17,922 nucleotides of DNA. Source: Rhodospirillales bacterium. Lineage in GTDB: Bacteria; Pseudomonadota; Alphaproteobacteria; Rhodospirillales; Casp-alpha2. Where the stretch lies: positions 1 through 17,922 of the forward strand of contig JABJOR010000235.1 in NCBI GenBank assembly GCA_018664265.1. Direction: 5' to 3'. The notes beneath the pieces were generated by a model, which saw only the letters and a program-made list of their open reading frames with translations, made no database searches and had not been told where the DNA came from. The first letter of the stretch is position 1. Every line of letters begins with the position of its first letter. The position numbers were made by a program, and so were the translations under genes. Positions 7,418 to 14,871 of the stretch are shown piece by piece.

Positions 7418-7717
7418 ATGAATAAATTAATCAGAGTAGACTTCCAGCAAAGTACTTCCGAGAGTATTTCAGAGCTTACACCAGTCGATAGTCTGAAAAT
7501 GAGCCTATCTGCTCTCGACGTTCAAATTGAAATTATGCGAACGGAAACAAAAGAATTCAGGGCCAATATTAAATCCATGGCCACTTCGGTACAAGACCTT
7601 GGAAAAGTCATTGCAGACTATGATGCTGCACTGGCAGCCATCAAATTAAAACCGCTGCATCGCAAATCAGTTCGCCTCGCCCGGATTATGGGTGATTATT
7701 TACAGGAAAATACATAA
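7418..7717 (+). CDS. Small helical/coiled-coil protein of unknown function
   Basis: 99 residues starting at an ATG with GAGGAA (7405-7410) 7 nt upstream, the clearest Shine-Dalgarno in this block, which supports a real gene. After a short polar N-terminus, residues from about 22 to 78 read as a long amphipathic helix with heptad-like hydrophobic spacing (LKMSLSALDVQIEIMRTET, then VQDLGKVIADYDAALAAI). The last 20 residues are basic (LHRKSVRLARIMGDYL). There is no signal peptide, membrane segment or cysteine. No family was recognised. It is about 150 nt upstream of the heme-type histidine kinase and may be a partner, but that rests only on position. Confidence 0.6.
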   Translation: MNKLIRVDFQQSTSESISELTPVDSLKMSLSALDVQIEIMRTETKEFRANIKSMATSVQDLGKVIADYDAALAAIKLKPLHRKSVRLARIMGDYLQENT

Positions 7718-7870
7718 CAGTTTATGTGTGCCCGAAAGTTATCGATTATTTTTAAAGCCTAAATACAATATTATGTATCGACAGCGGCCCCAGTTCATAC
7801 TTAACTGGAATCAAAATACACATAAATGCAATTATAGATAAAATTATGCATTCATATACAGGAACAATCT

Positions 7871-9739
7871 TTGGGCACAGTGCAAAATAAATCTGGAATT
7901 TCAATTTGGAATTTTACCATTTATGCCGTCATCACATTGACGATGCTGGTTGTAACATCCGCACTCTGGAATCTCGACAATCTAGACAAACAGGCCATTA
8001 ATATTGCCGCCGCAGAAGCCCGGGCAAACTGGAATAAAGACCAGGCCTTTCGCCGTTGGGCCACACGCCATGGCGGTTTATATGTAAAGCCAGATGAGCG
8101 AACACCCCCAAATCCGTATCTGGATCATTTACCCCACCGGGATATCAAAACCATCGACGGAGCAGACCTCACACTGATGAACCCGGCCTACATGATGAGC
8201 CAGATGACCAAAGAATTTGAAACCATGTACGGTATCAAAGGCAAGATCACAGGCCAAATCCTGCTCAATCCGGATAACGAGCCTGATCCCTGGGAGCTGG
8301 CATCCTTAAAACAGTTCGATAAAGGCGTAAAAGAAACACTGGAAAGGGCAGATGTTGACGGGCAGCCCTACATCCGCTTCATGCGCCCCATGATTATGAA
8401 GGAGGGGTGTGTTCTATGCCATGGTCATCTTGGCTTTGGCGTCGGTGATATTCGGGGCGGGGTCAGCGTCTCCATACCGCTGAAGCCCTATATTCAGGCT
8501 GCTCACAAAAGCAAAGTCTCCTTGCTGACAACCCATGGCAGTGTCTGGGTCCTCGGCATGCTTATGATTGGCTTTATATCCTGGCGGGGCAAAACCTGGG
8601 AAGCTATGCAAAGACAAACCGAAGATCGTTTAACAGGCATCCTCGATATTGCACCAGAGGCCATCATCACCGTTAACTCAGACATGACCATTGAGCTTTT
8701 TAACCAGGGCGCTGAACGCATTTTTGGATACGCGGCAAAGGATATAATCGGTCAATCCATGGAAATCCTGATCCCGCAAGCTGTTCGTCAAAACCACAGC
8801 AAACTTGTCGATGAGTTCAACCGATCAGAAGACAATTATCGGCCCATGGGGCTTCGCCAGGATATATCTGGTTTGCGTAAAGACGGCACCGAGTTTCCAG
8901 CATCCGCATCGGTATCCAAGCTCGACATTAAGGGCGAAAGAATTTTCACCGTCATGTTGCAAGACATCACACAACGCAGAGTAGCCGAACTTGCGATCAT
9001 GATATCCAAGGAAGAAGCCGAAATTGCCAACCGGGCCAAGTCAGAGTTTCTCGCCAATATGAGCCATGAATTACGCACCCCGCTCAACGCCATTATCGGG
9101 TTTTCCGACATGTTGACACATCAGGTCTTCGGATCCCTCGGAAATTCAAAAAATCATGATTCAGCAAGCTCGATCCATGAAGCAGGAAATCACCTGATGC
9201 AAATCATCGGCGATATTCTCGATATTTCAAAAATCGAAGCCGGTGAAGCAACAATTGAAGATACGAACGTCAATATGGAAAAATGCGTGCAGGGCTGCAT
9301 TTCAATGGTAAAGGCCCGGATCCGGGGCGCTGCAATCAAAGTGGATACGGAAATAGAAGATCATTTGCCAGACCTGCGTGCTGATAAACGACATGTGAAA
9401 CAGATTATTATTAATTTGTTATCCAACGCTATTAAATTCACGCCTGCAGGAGGCCGAATTACGCTCAGCGCTGGCCTTAATGAAAACGACTGTATGGAAA
9501 TAAAAATTTCCGATACAGGCGTCGGCATTGATGCAGAAAACATCTCAAAAGTTATGCAGCCCTTCGGGCAAGTCGCCGAAAGCCAAAAACGCAGTCATGG
9601 TGGCACCGGACTTGGCTTGCCGATTTGCAATTCTCTGATGAAACTCCACGGAGGATATTTATTAATTGAAAGCCAAATAGATAAGGGAACAACCGTTACT
9701 ATCACATTCCCATCAGATAGAACGCTTCCTATAAAGTGA
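7871..9739 (+). CDS. Membrane sensor histidine kinase with periplasmic DUF3365 (heme-c-type) and PAS domains
   Basis: 622 residues. Order: membrane helix about 13-33; periplasmic region about 35-218 of the DUF3365/Tll0287-like type with a CxxCH heme-attachment motif at C180-VLC-H184; second membrane helix about 222-238; PAS domain about 250-370; HisKA with phospho-acceptor H399 in FLANMSHELRTPLNAIIGF; HATPase with N519 in NLLSNAIKFTP, DTGVG at 548-552 and GGTGLGL at 577-583. No receiver is fused, so it needs a separate response regulator. Start TTG 7871 has AGGAA 7 nt upstream; GTG 7880 is the alternative. The periplasmic CxxCH suggests covalent heme and redox or gas sensing, known for related domains but inferred here. 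The 99-residue gene and a PAS_5 gene flank it. Confidence 0.9.
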   Translation: MGTVQNKSGISIWNFTIYAVITLTMLVVTSALWNLDNLDKQAINIAAAEARANWNKDQAFRRWATRHGGLYVKPDERTPPNPYLDHLPHRDIKTIDGADLTLMNPAYMMSQMTKEFETMYGIKGKITGQILLNPDNEPDPWELASLKQFDKGVKETLERADVDGQPYIRFMRPMIMKEGCVLCHGHLGFGVGDIRGGVSVSIPLKPYIQAAHKSKVSLLTTHGSVWVLGMLMIGFISWRGKTWEAMQRQTEDRLTGILDIAPEAIITVNSDMTIELFNQGAERIFGYAAKDIIGQSMEILIPQAVRQNHSKLVDEFNRSEDNYRPMGLRQDISGLRKDGTEFPASASVSKLDIKGERIFTVMLQDITQRRVAELAIMISKEEAEIANRAKSEFLANMSHELRTPLNAIIGFSDMLTHQVFGSLGNSKNHDSASSIHEAGNHLMQIIGDILDISKIEAGEATIEDTNVNMEKCVQGCISMVKARIRGAAIKVDTEIEDHLPDLRADKRHVKQIIINLLSNAIKFTPAGGRITLSAGLNENDCMEIKISDTGVGIDAENISKVMQPFGQVAESQKRSHGGTGLGLPICNSLMKLHGGYLLIESQIDKGTTVTITFPSDRTLPIK

Positions 9740-9847
9740 TGCCCTCATGTAACAATACGAATATGATTGTAATTATTATACTGGACGAGGTTCCTGTTTT
9801 GAATCTAGGATAAACAAGGGCTTCAAAAGGCAATAATAATTATACTT

Positions 9848-9870
9848 ATAAGCAAGTAGGGGTGCTTATG
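9848..9870 (+). promoter_or_regulatory. Hairpin presenting the Shine-Dalgarno of the second PAS gene
   Basis: ATAAGCA (9848-9854) pairs perfectly with TGCTTAT (9863-9869). The 8-nt loop (9855-9862) contains AGGGG, the ribosome binding site, and the start codon ATG (9868-9870) lies in the 3' arm. Folding would leave the Shine-Dalgarno exposed in the loop but tie up the start codon: a plausible translational switch. Confidence 0.45.
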
Positions 9871-10350
9871 ACAATTTGGAAAGAGTGGGAATCCTGGACC
9901 TTCGAGTATTTCGATCTTGATACGGACGCGTCAAATTTTCCGGGCGGTGAAGCGTTCATAGATTTATGGAACAAAAAACGCGGAGACCGCCAACTTCCGA
10001 GCTGGTCTGATTATGATTGGGATGATTTTACACCGTGGTGGGGCAGTGTGGTTGTCACAGATGTTATGTGGGAGCCTTACGACTTTCAATATCGGCTGTA
10101 TGGATCAAAGGTCGTTGAACAGTTCGAAGTGGATGTAACAGGCAAGAAAGCTTCTGAGCTTTTTGGTGGTGAATACGATCAATCCGTCGCCATCGAATTT
10201 TATGAAATGATCGGCAACAAGCCATATATTTCACGCTGCTCAGGCACAATCCACTGGCAAAACCGTGACTCTCGAAAAGTCACCTTTCTAGATCTGATGC
10301 TGTCAGACACTGGCGAACGCGTGAACAATGGCGTCTCAATTATGTTTTGA
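9868..10350 (+). CDS. PAS_5-type PAS domain protein
   Basis: 160 residues, soluble, essentially one PAS-like domain with no output domain. It starts at ATG 9868 with AGGGG at 9858-9862; the GTG at 9862 overlaps that Shine-Dalgarno and is unlikely. Family-like positions: W10, LW 33-34, KR 37-38, LP 43-44, W46, DY 48-49, DF 53-54, W57, G59, D65, M67, RL 77-78, G80, and DVTGK near 89-93. It aligns without gaps to the truncated gene at 1-326, so the two are paralogs. Such proteins are abundant in Rhodospirillales-type alphaproteobacteria and mostly uncharacterised; a sensory or adaptor role is inferred from the fold. It follows the heme kinase by 128 nt and converges on the response regulator with a 25-nt gap. 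Confidence 0.82.
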   Translation: MTIWKEWESWTFEYFDLDTDASNFPGGEAFIDLWNKKRGDRQLPSWSDYDWDDFTPWWGSVVVTDVMWEPYDFQYRLYGSKVVEQFEVDVTGKKASELFGGEYDQSVAIEFYEMIGNKPYISRCSGTIHWQNRDSRKVTFLDLMLSDTGERVNNGVSIMF

Positions 10351-10375
10351 GATTATTGTGTTCTAGCCAGTCTAT

Positions 10376-11065
10376 TTAAGGTATCAACCTGTACCCACCT
10401 GGCTCGGTCACCAGAATTTTAGCATTGGACGGATCTTCTTCGATTTTCTGACGCAATCTGTAGACGTGGGTTTCCAGCGTATGGGTTGTCACCCCGGTAT
10501 TGTACCCCCAAACCTCGTCCAGCAAGACATCCCGGCTGATCACCCGTTCGCCTGTGCGATACAAATACTTTAAAATTGCGCCTTCCTTATCGGTCAGGCG
10601 AACTTTTTGCCCGCTTTCATCATTCACCAGCATCTTTGCACCGGGCTGAAACGTATAAGGGCCAATGGCAAACATGGCATCATCGCTGCGTTCATGCTGG
10701 CGAATATGGGCTCGAACACGGGCCAAAAGCACCCCGAAGCGAAAGGGTTTGGTGACATAATCGTTGGCCCCCGCGTCCAGACCCAAAATTGTATCGGCGT
10801 CGGTATCAGCCCCGGTCAGCATAATAATCGGCGATTGCACCCCATTTCGGCGCATCACCCGACACAATTCCCGTCCGTCAATGTCCGGCAAGCCCACATC
10901 CAGGATAATAACGTCATAATAGTCTGTTTTGACGATATCCAGCGACCCCATGCCACTTTCGCACGTAGTGATCACAAATTCATCATGCAATTGAAGCTGT
11001 TCTGTCAACATCTCAACCAATGTAGTATCATCATCTACAAGCAAAATGCGCTTACCGATACTCAT
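10376..11065 (-). CDS. OmpR/PhoB-family response regulator transcription factor
   Basis: A 229-residue two-component regulator. Receiver: acidic pocket in LLVDDD, phospho-acceptor D56 in ILDVGLPDIDG, T84 in MLTGAD, K106 in YVTKPF. After a short linker comes a winged-helix DNA-binding domain from about 133, with LTDKEGAILKYL, RDVLLDEVWGY, the recognition-helix region THTLETHVYRLRQKI, and the terminal wing GGYRLIP. ATG at 11065 gives the usual family start (MSIGKRILLVDDD) with GAGAG about 10 nt upstream; the in-frame ATG at 11083 has no Shine-Dalgarno and adds six residues. The target genes are unknown. It is divergent from ribA, and the nearest kinase is at 7871, so pairing with it is possible but unproven. 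Confidence 0.93.
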   Translation of the reverse strand: MSIGKRILLVDDDTTLVEMLTEQLQLHDEFVITTCESGMGSLDIVKTDYYDVIILDVGLPDIDGRELCRVMRRNGVQSPIIMLTGADTDADTILGLDAGANDYVTKPFRFGVLLARVRAHIRQHERSDDAMFAIGPYTFQPGAKMLVNDESGQKVRLTDKEGAILKYLYRTGERVISRDVLLDEVWGYNTGVTTHTLETHVYRLRQKIEEDPSNAKILVTEPGGYRLIP

Positions 11066-11089
11066 ATTAATCACACTCTCCATCTATTA

Positions 11090-11116
11090 GGTGCTGATGT
11101 TTTAGCACCTGGGTGC
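11090..11116. promoter_or_regulatory. GGTGC/GCACC repeat array upstream of the response regulator
   Basis: Three alternating arms: GGTGCT (11090-11095), AGCACC (11104-11109) and GGTGC (11112-11116). The first pair forms a 6-bp hairpin with an 8-nt loop in the mRNA leader of the regulator; the second pair is a near-continuous palindrome GCACC-TG-GGTGC. Mutually exclusive pairing or an autoregulatory operator is possible. Confidence 0.35.
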
Positions 11117-11266
11117 CAACAAATTGACACCCGACTGGTTTAAGATTGGCATACGGCCTGAAATAAAATCAAAATCATGTCGTATCTGAACACATTATAT
11201 TTGTAAAAGCTTTCACTTTATACAATAACCATACACTGAAATCATTATGGAAATTCATTACAGCTC

Positions 11267-12433
11267 ATGACCCGTCGACTTGAACTCGTTCAGATGCCCG
11301 CCTCACGCGAACCGATGTCTTTATTATCGGTTGATCGCAGTGTATCGGAGCTGCGCCGCGGTCGAATGATTGCCATTCGGGGCCATGAAGGGCAAGCCGC
11401 CCTGATGCTTGCTGCAGAAGCCGTTACGGACGCTGATTTGAAAGAACTTGCTGAAATATCGCAAGGAACACCGCAGCTAATTGTAACCGCACGTCGGGCG
11501 GCTGTTCTGGATATTATCCAAGGTGCTGAACACGCCGTTATCCTGAACGCAGGAGATTCCTCAGTATTAACAGCCGAACTTGCGGCCCATTTGTGTGACC
11601 CTCTGTCCAGCACCCACTGCGATGAAATGAATACGGCCCTCGATAGCCTGAAGACACAGGAAGCCGAACTCCACAGCATTGAGACCGCCGCCGTTCAGTT
11701 TGCAAAAATTGCCCGACTGCTTCCGGCGGCTATCATTGCGAGTATCAAAGACCCTACAGCCGATGACCTGGATGCTTGGGTCAAACGCCATGATTTGTTT
11801 CTCTGCGATGCGGGTGATGTTTTCCAATATGACAACACGGTGGCGCGTTCGCTTTCAAAAGTTAGCGAAGCCCGCGTGCCGTTGGAAAACGCCGAAGATA
11901 CGCGCATTATCGCTTTTCGCCCGGCCGACGGCGGGCTTGAGCATCTGGCGATTATTATTGGACAGCCCGCAACGGACGAACCCGTTTTGGTCCGTCTGCA
12001 TTCAGAATGTTTTACCGGGGATTTGCTGGCCAGTCTGAAATGTGATTGTGGCGATCAATTGCGCGGTGCCATCAGCGAAATATCGACAAAAGGCAGTGGC
12101 ATCATGCTGTATCTGGCGCAAGAAGGCCGAGGCATTGGACTGGTGAACAAACTGCGTGCATACGAGCTACAGGATCGTGGCTTTGATACGCTGGATGCAA
12201 ATGAACAGTTGGGTTTTGATGCGGATGAGAGAGTTTACCTACCCGCCGCACAAATGCTCCACGCCCTGGGTTTCAACAAAATTCACCTGATGACCAATAA
12301 CCCGGACAAGGTTACGGCCCTGTCCAGTTGTGGCATGGACGTCTCAAAACGCGTTCCCCACGCGTTCCCCACAAACAAGCATAACGAACAATACCTCAGC
12401 ACCAAAGAAAAGCGCAGCGGACATTTGTTCTGA
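11267..12433 (+). CDS. ribA: GTP cyclohydrolase II with degenerate N-terminal domain
   Basis: 388 residues. The C-terminal part (about 215-388) is GTP cyclohydrolase II, which opens GTP to the first riboflavin intermediate. It has the zinc cysteines C248, C259 and C261 in HSECFTGDLLASLKCDCGDQL, the QEGRGIGL segment at 285-292, the LGFDADERVY region at 315-324, and MTNNPDK at 342-348. The first 200 residues sit where RibB (DHBP synthase) would be in a RibBA fusion but lack its acidic EDREN-type active-site motif, so a 3,4-dihydroxybutanone-phosphate synthase activity is not expected. Such two-domain RibA proteins are familiar in alphaproteobacteria. The ATG at 11267 has no clear Shine-Dalgarno. 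No FMN riboswitch was recognised in the 200 nt upstream. Confidence 0.92.
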   Translation: MTRRLELVQMPASREPMSLLSVDRSVSELRRGRMIAIRGHEGQAALMLAAEAVTDADLKELAEISQGTPQLIVTARRAAVLDIIQGAEHAVILNAGDSSVLTAELAAHLCDPLSSTHCDEMNTALDSLKTQEAELHSIETAAVQFAKIARLLPAAIIASIKDPTADDLDAWVKRHDLFLCDAGDVFQYDNTVARSLSKVSEARVPLENAEDTRIIAFRPADGGLEHLAIIIGQPATDEPVLVRLHSECFTGDLLASLKCDCGDQLRGAISEISTKGSGIMLYLAQEGRGIGLVNKLRAYELQDRGFDTLDANEQLGFDADERVYLPAAQMLHALGFNKIHLMTNNPDKVTALSSCGMDVSKRVPHAFPTNKHNEQYLSTKEKRSGHLF

Positions 12434-12491
12434 TCATCAAAGCCGCTTCATTCACTTTAAGGCGTAACGCCGAATTCATCTCTGCTTTCTT

Positions 12492-13562
12492 TTATTGCAC
12501 AGCGCGGGCTTCTTTAGCTGCTTTAGCAAGGCAATGAACTACGTTAAGACGTTGACCAAAGTGTTGGATATAATCCAGGAGCGCTTCACCCTTAAGGCTT
12601 TCCCCGGATGGAAAAGATACAGATATGTTCTTTTCAGAAAAGGCATATAATTTAGCCAATCGTTCTGTCAGGTTCTTCACCAGAAGAGTCCAATCACCCG
12701 AATAAACGCGCAGAACATAATTTGCAGCCTCTTCATGGTTTTTAAATTTCCACCATTTTATATCCGGCATTGGATTACATCTGGTATTGAGAACCCACCC
12801 ATAACCAAGAAGCTCAGCCTTGGTGAGTGGCGTTTTCTCCTCTAACACGGCCTCGGGATTTGGCTGCAAAGTTTCTACAGGCAGGGTGGCCGGAATCTCG
12901 ACAGTTGGCGGCAGTGGTGCTGGCTCGGGTTCTGTTACACTGGGGGGCGCAGGAACAGGATCGGATACAATTATAGTTGGTGGAGTATTTTCAGCCTCAA
13001 GGACTGGAGCCGAAGCAATTGCTTTGTCGTCCTGCGCCTGATTGCCAAGTGGCCATGCCCAAAAAAGCCAGGCGCTTGTGGCGAACAAAAGAATAAGGAC
13101 GCCATAAGTTATACCATAACTGTGTTTTACAGGTTTAACTCGTTGAACAAACTGCTGTGGTGGAATAACAGCTTTTAAAGACGGCGAAGACGCTCGATTA
13201 CGACTGGAAGCCAGTGTATTCTTTATCCGCAAAGTAAGCTCTTTTGCATGGATTGGCTTGGTCAGGTAATCATTCGCGCCCAGACCCAGAGCCATTAATC
13301 GATCGTCCATTTTTTGGCGAGCCGTTAATATAATAATCGGAATTTTTGATTCTTCTCGAATTTTTTTAATATGAGGAAGCGCGTCTCCATCAGGAAGCCC
13401 CAGATCCAGCAGGACCAAACTGATATCAGTCGATGCAAACACGTTGTACATTTCGGCCCCGGTTCCGGCAATCAAGACTTCATAGCCAGCGTCTTCCAGA
13501 ATGGCTTTAACCAAATCCTGAATTGATTCGTCATCCTCAACGAGCAAGATAACCTGTGACAT
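12492..13562 (-). CDS. Receiver domain fused to a membrane helix and an unknown, probably periplasmic domain
   Basis: 356 residues with an unusual order. Residues 1-118 are a complete CheY-like receiver: E9-D10-D11, phospho-acceptor D53 in LLDLGLPDGD, T80 and K102 in YLTKPI. A basic linker (about 119-148) is followed by one hydrophobic segment (about 149-170, rich in W, F and L). Next comes a Pro/Glu-rich stalk (about 186-245), then a folded-looking domain (about 246-356) with GYGWVLNTRCNP, IKWWKFKNHEEAANYVLR and C262/C344, which could form a disulfide. With the receiver in the cytoplasm, the last domain would be periplasmic. There is no DNA-binding, kinase, GGDEF or HD domain. I do not recognise the C-terminal domain. 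The ATG has GAGG 10 nt upstream. Divergent from a sigma-54-driven operon with an L,D-transpeptidase-type gene, so an envelope role is conceivable. Confidence 0.85.
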   Translation of the reverse strand: MSQVILLVEDDESIQDLVKAILEDAGYEVLIAGTGAEMYNVFASTDISLVLLDLGLPDGDALPHIKKIREESKIPIIILTARQKMDDRLMALGLGANDYLTKPIHAKELTLRIKNTLASSRNRASSPSLKAVIPPQQFVQRVKPVKHSYGITYGVLILLFATSAWLFWAWPLGNQAQDDKAIASAPVLEAENTPPTIIVSDPVPAPPSVTEPEPAPLPPTVEIPATLPVETLQPNPEAVLEEKTPLTKAELLGYGWVLNTRCNPMPDIKWWKFKNHEEAANYVLRVYSGDWTLLVKNLTERLAKLYAFSEKNISVSFPSGESLKGEALLDYIQHFGQRLNVVHCLAKAAKEARAVQ

Positions 13563-13716
13563 AGTGTTGGAACCTCAATTACGTTTTGAAACCATCTATA
13601 ATTTTAATCTAAGGTTAGCAAGAAAGCCAAAAAAATTGATACATCTTTCTATATGAAGCTATTTTCATGTCTTTAAAGCCTTGAATGAAATGTTGTGATG
13701 TTCCATTTTGCCCTCA

Positions 13717-13784
13717 AACGGTAATAATTGACTGTCTTGAGTGGCATTTTTTGCCGTTTTGTTCATTTTTTAATTTCAACGGTA
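13717..13784. promoter_or_regulatory. Repeated AACGG sites upstream of the sigma-54 promoter
   Basis: AACGGTA occurs at 13717-13723 and 13778-13784, 61 nt apart (close to six helical turns), and an inverted copy of the core (CCGTT) lies at 13754-13758 between them. They sit about 60 to 125 nt before the predicted start, where sigma-54 activators bind. The activator is unknown. Confidence 0.35.
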
Positions 13785-13815
13785 CACTAACATGTTGAAA
13801 CTTATAGATTCTTTC

Positions 13816-13831
13816 TGGCACGGCGTTTGCA
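13816..13831 (+). promoter_or_regulatory. Consensus sigma-54 (-24/-12) promoter
   Basis: TGGCAC (13816-13821), five bases, TTGCA (13827-13831): a full match to the sigma-54 consensus with exact GG-to-GC spacing of 10 nt. Transcription should start near 13842, 21 nt before the ATG at 13863. The strict match also rules out the upstream TTG at 13827 as a start codon, because it is part of the promoter. Confidence 0.85.
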
Positions 13832-13862
13832 AATCATATGCCTAGCAAGGAAAGATCGAATT

Positions 13863-14861
13863 ATGAGCTTTATGGACAGTGTTCGCCCGGCAGAACGGAT
13901 TGAAGGCAATACGCTTGCCAAAATGGCAAGGGGCGAAATCAATTCCCGTTCCACAAACGCCACGCACGGTACTGGTGCTTTAAACGCGCAAGCCGTTGGT
14001 GGAGATGATCCCACAAGTCAAAGTCTGTCTTTTGCAGACTTCATTGACGTTATCAATCCCCTGCAACACATTCCGATTATATCTACCCTCTATCAAAGAC
14101 TGACCGGGGACGAGATTTCCGCGCCGGCAAAGGTTGCGGGAGATGCGTTGTTCATGGGCCCACTTGGCGCGGCGGCGGCCATTATCAACCTGGCGCTGAA
14201 GGAACAAACCGGTGAAGACCTTGGCGGTCATGTAGCAAACCTGTTCTTTGACGAAGAAGACGCACCCGAGTTTGATACCGCAGTCGCAGATAATCAGGCC
14301 CAGCAACAAATACAGGCACAGTCCCTGGCTGCACTGGCACAAACTCAAGCGCAGCCCCAAGTCCAGCCACAGTTGCAAAAACAGGCAGCAAATACGGCCC
14401 ATAATACGACAGAGACGCCGGATACCTTATTGGACCCAGATGCGCCTTTCTCGTTTCCCGGCGTAAACGGAGAAATGCCACAGGAAACAACCGCAGCGCA
14501 AAACAATCTGCAAACCGTCAAACAGAGCTCCGATACAGACTTTTCCGCTCAATCTTTTGCAAACCCCATAGCCAGCTTCAATTCCAGTCAACAGCCCGTA
14601 AATCTGGAATCTCTGCCAGCCGATATTCTGGCTGCGCTTTACAGTGGAACGCCCCTGAATTCAGATACGACACCTTTTGCAAATTCAACCGACAGCCAGG
14701 CACCAAGGTGGAATTTATGGCAAGAAGAAGAAAGCGCAGCCATGCCATCGCCAGCGGCACTCGCGCCACAGGCCCTGTTTCCCAGAGCCATGAACGCATA
14801 TGAAACCTCGGGGCATTTGAAAACCCAGGCACAACAACCCTTTGTGAATATGGTTCAGTAA
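13863..14861 (+). CDS. Gln/Ala-rich protein of unknown function, sigma-54 driven
   Basis: 332 residues from ATG 13863, with AAGGA at 13847-13851. There is no signal peptide. Residues about 55-130 look like the conserved part: FADFIDVINPLQHIPIIS, then TGDEISAPAKVAGDALF, a small-residue hydrophobic stretch (about 97-111) and EQTGEDLGGHVANLFF. Residues about 135-175 are a low-complexity Gln/Ala run; the rest is Ser/Gln/Pro-rich and probably disordered. I have an impression that the NPLQHIP...TGDEIS core occurs in other alphaproteobacteria but cannot name a family. Its own consensus sigma-54 promoter lies directly upstream and the L,D-transpeptidase-type gene starts 10 nt after it, so they form a two-gene operon. 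Function unknown. Confidence 0.8.
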   Translation: MSFMDSVRPAERIEGNTLAKMARGEINSRSTNATHGTGALNAQAVGGDDPTSQSLSFADFIDVINPLQHIPIISTLYQRLTGDEISAPAKVAGDALFMGPLGAAAAIINLALKEQTGEDLGGHVANLFFDEEDAPEFDTAVADNQAQQQIQAQSLAALAQTQAQPQVQPQLQKQAANTAHNTTETPDTLLDPDAPFSFPGVNGEMPQETTAAQNNLQTVKQSSDTDFSAQSFANPIASFNSSQQPVNLESLPADILAALYSGTPLNSDTTPFANSTDSQAPRWNLWQEEESAAMPSPAALAPQALFPRAMNAYETSGHLKTQAQQPFVNMVQ

Positions 14862-14871
14862 GGTCTTGATC

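Noticed and set aside
7789..7807. CCAGTT...AACTGG inverted repeat downstream of the 99-residue gene as a terminator
   Set aside because: The 6-bp stem has no following T-run; it may be a minor hairpin only.
11100..11120. A third sigma-54-like site on the minus strand (TGGCAC...TGC) upstream of the response regulator
   Set aside because: Only 9 nt separate GG and GC, whereas sigma-54 requires 10; the -12 box is also poor.
11120..11266. FMN riboswitch or sigma-70 promoter in front of ribA
   Set aside because: A TTGACA hexamer is present at 11124-11129 but no -10 lies at proper spacing, and none of the conserved RFN-element segments were found.
12461..12471. GGCG-TAA-CGCC hairpin between ribA and the receiver protein gene as a bidirectional terminator
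   Set aside because: The stem is only 4 bp and neither strand has a proper T-run.
13827..13862. TTG at 13827 as start of the sigma-54-driven unknown gene
   Set aside because: The codon is part of the -12 promoter element and would be upstream of the predicted transcription start.
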